28,607 nucleotides of DNA from a virus. Numbering within the stretch: position 1 is the first letter of the stretch; the number at the start of each line of letters is the position of its first letter. The stretch covers positions 1-28,607 of IMG/VR virus record IMGVR_UViG_3300024520_000380. One strand, written 5' to 3'. The translations under genes were made by a program, and so were the position numbers. Positions 14,569-20,973 of this stretch are shown piece by piece. The notes beneath the pieces were generated by a model. It saw only the letters and a program-made list of their open reading frames with translations, did no database searches and had not been told where the DNA came from.

Positions 14569-15068
14569 GGGTTTACCCCTCTGTTAATCGCCACCACAAG
14601 GCGAAACTCAGCTACTAAGTACCCCTTGTTTATAGTGGAAAACGATTCCATGTCAAACACTATTGGGGCTGGGTTGGCAAAAAGTACCGTCCCCTGCCCT
14701 GCGCCGTCCGGCATTGTTTCATTGCCATAGATTGCCGAGTGAATATCTGCCATCAGTGCGGTGCCCGCCCGGTAGAGGGCCTCGCGCCCTTGGGATGTCT
14801 TGACGTAACCCCAGACGAAAACAGGCCAGTCAAAGTAGATCTTGCCTGTATCTCCATCGCCACCAAAGAATTGCTGGGCAGGCTCAAGATCACCGAGTTC
14901 AACCCGAATGGATGGGAATTCGCCGTCCGGGATGCCGTCCACCACATCGGCACCCATCGAAACCTTGGGCGTGGTGTTGAACCCGTCTGCCCTGGTGATG
15001 GTCTTCAGGGTCCGCATGATGCCGTCAATCGCCCGCTGTAGGCTGTAATCGTCCACATTAGTTGACAT
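14565..15068 (-). CDS. Tail terminator-like protein
   Basis: 167 residues, size and position of tail terminator/completion proteins (lambda gpU, HK97 gp10-adjacent class). An N-terminal helix (QRAIDGIMRTLKTI) is followed by beta strands (PSIRVELGDLEPAQQFFGG, KIYFDWPVFVWGY), a helix with GREALYRAGTALMADIHSAI and final strands (EFRLVVAINR). These proteins form the ring that stops tail tube growth and joins the tail to the head. The start overlaps the preceding gene by 11 bases. The fold is inferred from the strand and helix order. Confidence 0.72.
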   Translation of the reverse strand: MSTNVDDYSLQRAIDGIMRTLKTITRADGFNTTPKVSMGADVVDGIPDGEFPSIRVELGDLEPAQQFFGGDGDTGKIYFDWPVFVWGYVKTSQGREALYRAGTALMADIHSAIYGNETMPDGAGQGTVLFANPAPIVFDMESFSTINKGYLVAEFRLVVAINRGVNP

Positions 15069-15600
15069 TTGGAGCCACCCCCCTGCGGTTGGCCGCCGGC
15101 AAGACGCGCCCGGTTTTCAGGGTTCCCTTGATTGATGCCATGACATGGGCCCTGATCAGTTTCCTGACCCTCGGCGACCTCTCGCGCAAGGCGCGGCTCA
15201 TGTACGGGCGGCGCGGGATCTTGACCTCCCGGACGGACACGAATCCGCCGTCCTGCCCTTTGAACATCAAAAACCCGCCAGCCTTTTTCGGCCGGATGGT
15301 GCCGCCGAATTCGTGGATCGGGGCGTATTTGACATGGGTCCCGACGATGCCTACCACCGTGCCGCCCCGGTCAAACACCTCACCCTGGATCGACCGCCAC
15401 AGATCTCCGGACCTTCGCGTGAGCACCTTGCCGTCTACCAGGTCCTTCGCCCGGGCCTGGACGTCGATCACAGATGCCCAGATGCCCGCCCTGAGCCCCC
15501 GCGCAAAGGCCTTCGGCATCATCGTGCGCCAGACCCTGAGTTTTGCGTCAAGGTCCACCACACCAATGCTTAGGGCTCCTGATTTGCGGGGATCAGCCAT
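15058..15600 (-). CDS. Neck protein, HK97 gp10-type head-tail joining component
   Basis: About 180 residues from the ATG at 15600 that overlaps the upstream TGA by one base (TGATG); a longer start inside the upstream gene is unlikely. The key signature is VKYAPIHEFGGTIRPKKAGG, the conserved YA-x-x-HEFGG core of HK97 gp10/minor capsid joining proteins. It is preceded by a helix (MPKAFARGLRAGIWASVIDV) and RSGDLWRSI, and followed by RPYMSRALRE and a C-terminal helix, all typical for the family. The protein helps couple the connector of the filled head to the tail. Confidence 0.87.
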   Translation of the reverse strand: MADPRKSGALSIGVVDLDAKLRVWRTMMPKAFARGLRAGIWASVIDVQARAKDLVDGKVLTRRSGDLWRSIQGEVFDRGGTVVGIVGTHVKYAPIHEFGGTIRPKKAGGFLMFKGQDGGFVSVREVKIPRRPYMSRALRERSPRVRKLIRAHVMASIKGTLKTGRVLPAANRRGVAPNVN

Positions 15601-16223
15601 CAGACAAACCATGTCCTTTTGTGGCGCTTCAGTTCCTTGACCGTGACTTCATCGAAATCTGTAGCCGAGTAGGTGATGGACGTTTCGCCCTTCGACTCGG
15701 CGCTGATGCCGTGTTTCTGGTCCTTCCAGCGTTTCCACTTGGCGGCGATGGCATCCAGGGCGATCATCTTCAGGTTTTCCAGCCGGTGGTCCCCCGCGGC
15801 AAAGCCCGCCTCATATATCACCTCGGCGGCCTGCTCGACATCGGAGAAATTGCGGGTTTTCAGGGTTATTAGGCCCATCTCGCGGTCGTACCACATGTCA
15901 TCGTTCGAAAGGTCGGTGCCCGGACCGGTCAGGACGGTCGGGGTTGTGTCGTGCGGTAGCAGGGTGACAGACACCAAGTCTTGAACTGGAGCATTGCACA
16001 GATACAGCTTGGCCTCGCCATAGCCCCGGTAATATTCGGTGAGTTGCTCGCCTGCAGTGTGCAACATGTGATCCCGGCCCATCAATGCCAGCATCAGGCC
16101 GGTTACCCCGTTGATGTGCATTTTCAGCAGATCCCCGCCGTCTGCCGGGAAGCCCTGGTCCTGGAGGTATTTCTTCGCCTGGCTGACTGTGACTGGCGCC
16201 TGTCCATGTAGGGTGATCGCCAT
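15600..16223 (-). CDS. Head-tail connector protein (HK97 gp6/adaptor type)
   Basis: 207 residues. The helical layout with VTVSQAKKYLQDQ at the N terminus and LKMIALDAIAAKWKRWKDQK near the C terminus is typical of adaptor proteins of the HK97 gp6/SPP1 gp15 class, which form a ring under the portal after packaging. A central beta insertion (AKLYLCNAPVQDLVSVTLLP and WYDREMGLITLKTRNFS) is also usual for this class. It stands between the capsid region and the gp10-like neck protein, which agrees with the standard gene order. Confidence 0.8.
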   Translation of the reverse strand: MAITLHGQAPVTVSQAKKYLQDQGFPADGGDLLKMHINGVTGLMLALMGRDHMLHTAGEQLTEYYRGYGEAKLYLCNAPVQDLVSVTLLPHDTTPTVLTGPGTDLSNDDMWYDREMGLITLKTRNFSDVEQAAEVIYEAGFAAGDHRLENLKMIALDAIAAKWKRWKDQKHGISAESKGETSITYSATDFDEVTVKELKRHKRTWFV

Positions 16224-16224
16224 G

Positions 16225-16584
16225 CTACACCTTCGCCCGTTTGGTGACCCTGAGGATGAACGGTTTGGTTACCAGGTTGCCACCGTTGAAACCCTGAATC
16301 TCGAATTCGCAGATCAAATCCCTTGGGCCGTTGGTCACAACTGCGGTCGCGGCGCTCATCTGGACCTGCACCTTTCCATCTGAACCGTCCGTGAAAAACG
16401 CTGATGCGATTGCGCTTACAACAGCAACGCCGTCCTCGTCTGTGGCGTAGAACAGCTTGTCACCAGACGCCGAGGACAGATCATCAGCCACACCATCAGA
16501 GGTGATCGTATGCCGCAGGATAGCCGCTGTCGAGTCCTCTGGGATCTCGAATACAGGCATTGACTGGAAATATTCCTGGCTCAA
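16225..16584 (-). CDS. Immunoglobulin-like/BppU-N-like beta domain protein
   Basis: 119 residues. The start is a TTG at 16584, supported by GGAGG seven bases upstream and a TTGA overlap with the previous stop; a later ATG at 16560 has no good ribosome-binding site. The sequence reads as a single beta sandwich: FEIPEDSTAAILRHTITSDG, then LSSASGDKLFYATDEDG, then GSDGKVQVQMSAATAV and RDLICEFEIQG. This order (polarisation start, dGsdGkvqvq strand, final EFEIQ strand) resembles the N-terminal domain of baseplate upper proteins and many phage Ig-like domains. Its place among head-neck genes suggests a capsid or neck decoration rather than a baseplate role. Confidence 0.62.
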   Translation of the reverse strand: MSQEYFQSMPVFEIPEDSTAAILRHTITSDGVADDLSSASGDKLFYATDEDGVAVVSAIASAFFTDGSDGKVQVQMSAATAVVTNGPRDLICEFEIQGFNGGNLVTKPFILRVTKRAKV

Positions 16585-16844
16585 TTCACTGCCTCCACGC
16601 GCCCGCCTGCAACCGCAGCGCCGTCGATAGAACCGCCGACCACTTGGCCACTGATCGCTTGAAGGGACCGGCCGCCGATGACAGATCCTCCGTCAAGAGT
16701 ACCGCCGACAACCTGACCTGAGATCGCTTGCTCGCCCCTGGTGCTCAGGGGGTACGGAGCCGTGATGCTTCCACCATATACCAAATCCTCGGCAGCGACC
16801 CCATCGGCCAGCAGAAGATTGAGCATGTGGAGGGGAAGAAGCAC
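16581..16844 (-). CDS. Small Gly/Val-rich repeat protein
   Basis: 87 residues from a GTG that overlaps the upstream TAG (TAGTG) with AAAGG in place. A hydrophobic N-terminal stretch (MLLPLHMLNLLLADG) precedes two tandem 23-residue repeats (residues 40-62 and 63-85), each beginning AISGQVVGG. The regular small/hydrophobic alternation suggests a short beta-solenoid or beta-strand stack. It is co-translated with the large beta protein upstream and the Ig-like protein downstream, so a surface decoration or neck-spike role is possible. No known family recognised. Confidence 0.68.
   Translation of the reverse strand: MLLPLHMLNLLLADGVAAEDLVYGGSITAPYPLSTRGEQAISGQVVGGTLDGGSVIGGRSLQAISGQVVGGSIDGAAVAGGRVEAVN
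16590..16727 (-). repeat. Two tandem 69-base coding repeats
   Basis: Two in-frame 69-base units at 16659-16727 and 16590-16658 encode AISGQVVGGTLDGGSVIGG and AISGQVVGGSIDGAAVAGG. The DNA copies share blocks such as ACCGCCGAC (16632-16640 and 16701-16709) but differ at many third positions, so the duplication is old and the protein pattern has been kept. Confidence 0.85.
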
Positions 16845-17761
16845 TAGTTGTCCTTTATCAGCCCACCGAACGAGCCGATGGCTTTGGTGTTGTTTACGGT
16901 GGCTGTAGCCCTGATAAGCATGTCTGTTTTTTCGGGGATTGCATCCAGCGTTGTAAACGTGTGGCTAAATGAGGTTGTGCCATCGGTGGCCATGCCTGCA
17001 TTTAGTTGCTCGCGGAACGCCATTCCGAAAGGCCTAACTCTCAATTCCATCTCGCCGTAGCCCTTGCTTTGGGCGTTGTAGATTGATGCAAATATTGCGG
17101 TCATGAAGAATGTCTTCCCGGCCGGCACTGTCCAGAGCGCCATTTGGGATTGGTTGTTCCCGATTGACACCTGAGCCCTGACTGTGCCGCCCGCGAGGTC
17201 TTGTATCTTCAGGTCGCCAGTGTTCACCCCGTCGATCTCATTCAGGCCAGCAGTCAAGACTTCAATACGGAATATCCTAAGATAGCTATTCACGGTGAAC
17301 ACCGGGCTCACCCCGTCAAGGGTCATCTGTTCGCTGACCTCTGCATAATTCTCGTCGAGGCCATAAATCATGATGGTGTGGGCGCCAATATCACCAGGTG
17401 TGTCATTGGCCGACGTGCTCACCAGTTCAAGCTGTGCGGCAGCGGTCATCCATGGATAAAGCCCACCGCCATCCCATACGTCTTCGATCTGCCCGTTGTT
17501 GATCTGAGTGTTCTGTCCGAACTTCCGCAACTTACTCCAGCCAGGAACGTTGCCAAGGGCGAGTTCGGCATAGAACATGGCCGCCGGCATGCTGGGAAAC
17601 GGGGTTTCGATGCTGGGGTCGGTGAATTCGCCATCTACGCCGAACCCCCCCTTGACCCGTTGGACCCTCGCCCCGTCAGCAACCCCACCATCATTGATCT
17701 CGTCGTCAGCGTACAGGCTGCCGGTGGTCGTGTTCGTGTTCAGCCGTGTGTTGTCAGCCAT
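16844..17761 (-). CDS. Large beta-rich head or neck accessory protein
   Basis: About 305 residues from the ATG at 17761 with AAAGG seven bases upstream; a GTG five codons earlier is the alternative. The N terminus is polar and flexible (MADNTRLNTNTTTGSLYADD). A middle part contains WDGGGLYPWMTAAAQLELVS and IMIYGLDENYAEVSEQMTL, and the rest is strand-rich (VRAQVSIGNNQSQMALWTVP, GEMELRVRPFGMAF). There is no enzymatic motif. Its place between the capsid gene region and the connector, together with the next two small beta proteins, suggests head decoration or head-fibre proteins. Similar proteins recur in environmental siphophages as unknown structural proteins, as far as I recall. Confidence 0.65.
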   Translation of the reverse strand: MADNTRLNTNTTTGSLYADDEINDGGVADGARVQRVKGGFGVDGEFTDPSIETPFPSMPAAMFYAELALGNVPGWSKLRKFGQNTQINNGQIEDVWDGGGLYPWMTAAAQLELVSTSANDTPGDIGAHTIMIYGLDENYAEVSEQMTLDGVSPVFTVNSYLRIFRIEVLTAGLNEIDGVNTGDLKIQDLAGGTVRAQVSIGNNQSQMALWTVPAGKTFFMTAIFASIYNAQSKGYGEMELRVRPFGMAFREQLNAGMATDGTTSFSHTFTTLDAIPEKTDMLIRATATVNNTKAIGSFGGLIKDN

Positions 17762-17795
17762 GATCCAACCTTTCACCGCGAGGGCCAGGGCGGGC

Positions 17796-17830
17796 GGGGC
17801 CGGACATACCCACCAGGGTGCTCCGGCCCC
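17796..17830. repeat. Strong intergenic stem-loop
   Basis: GGGGCCGGA at 17796-17804 pairs perfectly with TCCGGCCCC at 17822-17830, and ACCC/GGGT pair inside it. It lies in the 77-base gap after the gene ending at 17839 in the direction of transcription. No T-run follows on the minus strand, so mRNA 3'-end protection or processing is more likely than full termination. Confidence 0.65.
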
Positions 17831-17838
17831 CGCGATTC

Positions 17839-18324
17839 CTAGCCTACGGTCTCGGCGGTCTCGATCAGAGTTTTGACGTCCAGCGGGTCCGGGACCATCT
17901 TGGTTTCCGGTCGCTTGGTGTCTTCATTGATGCCCAACTCGGGCTTGAAGCGCACTTTGACCTTGAACTCCTTCTCGCCGATCAACAACAGATCAGGGAA
18001 ATCCTTCTGCAGGCGCTCAACTTCGTCAACCTTCAGGTGAACGATGTCGCCACACTCGACCGAATAGGCCTCATGGGTATTGACGCCCTTCTGGGTGTCC
18101 GATGGGATCGCTGCGCGGCTGTAGTTCCTGGTGAACTGAACCAACTCGGTGCCGAGCCCGCGCCGTGCGGCCGCCTGGGGGTCCACGCCCGCGCCCGCGA
18201 GCGTCGCCTTGGTGAGGTCGTCGACCTTGGCGCCCAGTTTGGCGATAGTCCCTTTGTTCTCTTCGCCGTCCGCCACAAGAGCCTTGTACTCTTTCTCGGG
18301 GATGGTGACTGTCTTCTCTGCCAT
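17839..18324 (-). CDS. Protein encoded directly after the capsid gene, unknown function
   Basis: 161 residues with GAGGAAGG upstream of the ATG. The N terminus is a short charged helix (EKEYKALVADGEENKGTIAK, then KVDDLTKATLAG), probably coiled coil. The C-terminal half is mixed: VECGDIVHLKVDEVERLQKD and EKEFKVKVRFKPELG. It is enclosed between two strong hairpins, the terminator-like one after the capsid gene and the one at 17796-17830, so its message level may be set separately from its neighbours. Head-region proteins of this size can be decoration or head-completion proteins; nothing in the sequence settles it. Confidence 0.7.
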   Translation of the reverse strand: MAEKTVTIPEKEYKALVADGEENKGTIAKLGAKVDDLTKATLAGAGVDPQAAARRGLGTELVQFTRNYSRAAIPSDTQKGVNTHEAYSVECGDIVHLKVDEVERLQKDFPDLLLIGEKEFKVKVRFKPELGINEDTKRPETKMVPDPLDVKTLIETAETVG

Positions 18325-18349
18325 TGTTCCGGCCTTCCTCTTGAGTTTG

Positions 18350-18384
18350 AAAGAAACAGGGGCGGGCGGTTATGCCCGCCCCTG
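18350..18384 (-). terminator. Terminator-like hairpin after the major capsid gene
   Basis: CAGGGGCGGGC at 18357-18367 pairs perfectly with GCCCGCCCCTG at 18374-18384 around a 6-base loop. On the minus strand the stem is followed by TTTCTTT. It lies 17 bases past the capsid stop codon. An 11-base GC-rich stem plus a broken T-run fits a partial intrinsic terminator or a stabilising 3' structure that raises capsid message relative to downstream genes. Confidence 0.75.
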
Positions 18385-18401
18385 ATCACCCTGCAACCCT
18401 A

Positions 18402-20045
18402 TCAGGCAGCAGCGATGTTGAACAGCTCCGCCTGGGCGGGGACCGTAGCGACCGGGAAGATCGGCTTGAAGTCTCCGCGCCAGAAGGCAACCAACTCGGT
18501 CGAGTCGCTCGCCAGGTGGACCTGCTGGCCGATGGTGATCCGGCGGCGGTTGCCAATGACAGCGCCCTCGGTGTTCACCGCGTAGGCCGCGGTACGGTTG
18601 GTGGTCACGTTGTCGATCAGACCGCTGGCGTTCATGTTTTCCGCGATGCGGCGGGAAACGATGAGGTCAACGCCATCGACTTGGGCCAACGAGCCACTGC
18701 GGACAGTAGCCTGAGGACCGAACTTGTCGATGGTCATCACGTTGGCATCGTCCAGCAGCTTCACGTAACCGAACACGCCCATCAGGTAGGCCACGGTCGC
18801 GGGATTGACGCCATACTCGCCCATGGCGGCACGCATGCCGCGCAGGCCGACAACGGTGGCCTTGGCGTTGGAATTGTCAATCTTGCTCGCGGGGCTTCCG
18901 GTGTACTGAGCCGTGAACCGGCGGATGCCGTCCCACAGATCGCGGGCATCGGTTCCAGCAGCGGCCAAGGGGTTGGCCTTGCCGAAGTGAGTACCACCGG
19001 TGTCGATGTTCGTGGGCTGGCCGTTGATGATCGCGTCTTCGATGGCCTCGCCGAAGTTGCGGGTGTGCTTCCGGTTCAGGATCGACAGGGTTGCGACAAT
19101 CGCGTCCTCATCGGCTTCCTGGCTCAACCAATAGCGGCTGCGCAGCTTCTTGGCCGTCAGCGTGATCTTGTTCGACGCAATCGCGCCCGGGTTCACGAAC
19201 AGTGCGTCAGCGTAGGGGTCGGCGTTCGAGTTATCGGTCACCTCGGAGACGATCACCGCTTCGTTGTCGTTCATGTCCAGGGGCAGCACCATCGTGGCCG
19301 CGGCCATCGATACTTCCTGGAACAGGCCAACGACCGGCAGGCCGATCTTGATCTGTTCGAACAGGTTGGCGCTGTACTGGGTCGGAATCCAGTTCACCAC
19401 TTCGGTCGCGGTGTCAACGAGATCGCCGGCGGCCTTCATGAAGCTCTGGGCCAGGTACTGAAAACGCTTGTAGCATTTCAGGCCACGAGCTCCGCCGTTT
19501 TCCTCGTATTCGCGGATCTCAGCGGTGTTCTTCTGCGCCCGCATCATCGCATCGACCTGCAGGACCGTATCGGAGGCCTTCTGCAAGCGGCGGATAGCGA
19601 TGTGCTGCGGGGCGTGGAACTGCGTCTCGTTGTCGTCTTCGGCGGTCTTGGTGAACACGCCTTCGATCAGGTTCTTGAGCGAGGGCTTGGAGCCTTCGGG
19701 CATTTCCTTGGCCGCGTGGTCGCCGTTGAACTCCATGAAGCCGCCGCCGAAGGAATCGAGGGCATCCTTCAACTCGCCGCTGGACTGGCCGAAACCAGCC
19801 ACAAACTGGTTCTGCTGGCTGGCGCGTTCGGCCTTCTCCAGGCGGTCGGTGATCGCTTCGACGTTTTCCGCCATCTTGGCGAAATCGTCCGTCCGCTGCT
19901 CGATGTCCAGACCGGTCTTCTCCCGGTCCTCGGTCATCTGCGCGGTCAGTTCGGCAACGTCTTTCTTGACGCCATCGAACATTTCCTTGACTTCGGCCTC
20001 GGGGACAACCCGCAGTCCTTCGTCGTTTTCCAGTTCTTTACTCAT
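18402..20045 (-). CDS. Major capsid protein, HK97 fold, with long N-terminal delta/scaffold region
   Basis: About 547 residues from the ATG at 20045, which has GGAGG 8 bases upstream; the open frame continues upstream but would overlap the protease gene. The N-terminal about 100 residues are charged helix with coiled-coil character (VKKDVAELTAQMTEDREKTG, then MAENVEAITDRLEKAERA), the usual delta domain that scaffolds the prohead and is removed by the protease encoded just upstream. The rest has HK97-type features: a helix-strand core with VLPLDMNDNEAVIVSEVTDN, then SRYWLSQEADEDAIVATLSI, and a C-terminal P/A-domain pattern with DLIVSRRIAENMNASG and NRRRITIGQQVHLASDSTEL. No separate scaffold gene is present, consistent with a fused delta domain. 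A hairpin directly follows the gene. Confidence 0.92.
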   Translation of the reverse strand: MSKELENDEGLRVVPEAEVKEMFDGVKKDVAELTAQMTEDREKTGLDIEQRTDDFAKMAENVEAITDRLEKAERASQQNQFVAGFGQSSGELKDALDSFGGGFMEFNGDHAAKEMPEGSKPSLKNLIEGVFTKTAEDDNETQFHAPQHIAIRRLQKASDTVLQVDAMMRAQKNTAEIREYEENGGARGLKCYKRFQYLAQSFMKAAGDLVDTATEVVNWIPTQYSANLFEQIKIGLPVVGLFQEVSMAAATMVLPLDMNDNEAVIVSEVTDNSNADPYADALFVNPGAIASNKITLTAKKLRSRYWLSQEADEDAIVATLSILNRKHTRNFGEAIEDAIINGQPTNIDTGGTHFGKANPLAAAGTDARDLWDGIRRFTAQYTGSPASKIDNSNAKATVVGLRGMRAAMGEYGVNPATVAYLMGVFGYVKLLDDANVMTIDKFGPQATVRSGSLAQVDGVDLIVSRRIAENMNASGLIDNVTTNRTAAYAVNTEGAVIGNRRRITIGQQVHLASDSTELVAFWRGDFKPIFPVATVPAQAELFNIAAA

Positions 20046-20049
20046 CTCA

Positions 20050-20973
20050 TCAACCTCCGTAAAGGGACACAACTTTGAACTTCTTTTCGGGCCTTCCATC
20101 CAGAGAAACGAGTTTCATCTGGGATTGCCCGCCGGGTTCAGACTGGTTCTGATCGTCCGGATCGTCCCCTTTCGCATGGTGAGCCGCCTTGATGGCGCTA
20201 TCTATCATCAATCTTTTGAAATTGTCAATCGTGAAATCGTCCACGTTCTCGGGAATGATATCGCATCCGTTGGGATCGTCGCAGAACAGGGCAGCGGTTA
20301 TGTCGTCCCCATAGGCGCACTTCATGGCCTTTTGCAATTCAAGGGTACTCTGCGGGTTCATGGCGAATGTCACCAAAGAAACCTCGCGCAGGATCAGCGC
20401 CTTAACGAATCTGAAGTTCGCCTCGACCCCGGTCCGGGGGTCCTTCATGCGCTTCATTTCAGTTTTGATAGGCATCCAGCCGATAGACATGGCCTTGAGC
20501 CTGTTTTTCTGCACCTGCATGCGGGCGAAATGGATCACATGGGCCAGTGGGTGGTTGGGAATCATTCCGTGCTCATCGAATGGGGAGTCAACGAAGCCTT
20601 CAACCTTCAGCCCACCGGCGCGGTTTCCCATGACCCGCTTGCCTGTGGCTACGACCTCGGCGCCTGTGATCTCTCCAACCTGCTCCCGGAATCCATGAAA
20701 AAACATGAGTTGGCGGCCGAATTTCAGGAATTCGTTGATCGTCTGCCTGGTGAACGCCTCGGGGGCAACAACATCGCGGCCAAGGTCCGGGTGGCCGGTG
20801 TTCGCAAAACCGTGGAATTTCACAGGGCGCATGAACGCATCTTCAGCGGACGAGTCCTCATCAGCCTTGAACTGGATGGGCGCATAGAGGTAGCCGCCGC
20901 CATAGTTCCGTTCGGCCGCTTGGTCGGTGAGCTTTTTCTTATCCCTGCGGCTCATATCGGTTCCCAAGGTCAT
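20050..20973 (-). CDS. Prohead maturation protease, HK97 type
   Basis: 307 residues, longer than the roughly 200-residue core. The catalytic elements of the HK97 prohead protease family are visible: His93 in LMFFHGFREQVG, Ser163 in LKAMSIGWMPI, and REVSLVTFAMNPQS at 196-209 with Glu197 as a likely third residue. The N-terminal extension is polar and basic. The C-terminal about 90 residues after the core (with CDDPNGCDIIPENVDDFTID and a helix) are an extra region that may be self-processed or act as a targeting segment. The start overlaps the portal stop (ATGA) and the capsid gene follows after 4 bases, the standard portal-protease-capsid order. It would cut the capsid delta region inside the prohead. 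Confidence 0.92.
   Translation of the reverse strand: MTLGTDMSRRDKKKLTDQAAERNYGGGYLYAPIQFKADEDSSAEDAFMRPVKFHGFANTGHPDLGRDVVAPEAFTRQTINEFLKFGRQLMFFHGFREQVGEITGAEVVATGKRVMGNRAGGLKVEGFVDSPFDEHGMIPNHPLAHVIHFARMQVQKNRLKAMSIGWMPIKTEMKRMKDPRTGVEANFRFVKALILREVSLVTFAMNPQSTLELQKAMKCAYGDDITAALFCDDPNGCDIIPENVDDFTIDNFKRLMIDSAIKAAHHAKGDDPDDQNQSEPGGQSQMKLVSLDGRPEKKFKVVSLYGG

Noticed and set aside
18372-20078. 568-codon open frame on the plus strand antisense to the major capsid gene
   Set aside because: It mirrors the capsid gene codon by codon in a GC-rich region, has no ribosome-binding site and a low-complexity protein; the capsid reading is clearly right.
20046-20099. Upstream extension of the major capsid gene into the protease gene
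   Set aside because: A strong GGAGG precedes the ATG at 20045, and the extension would overlap the protease end.
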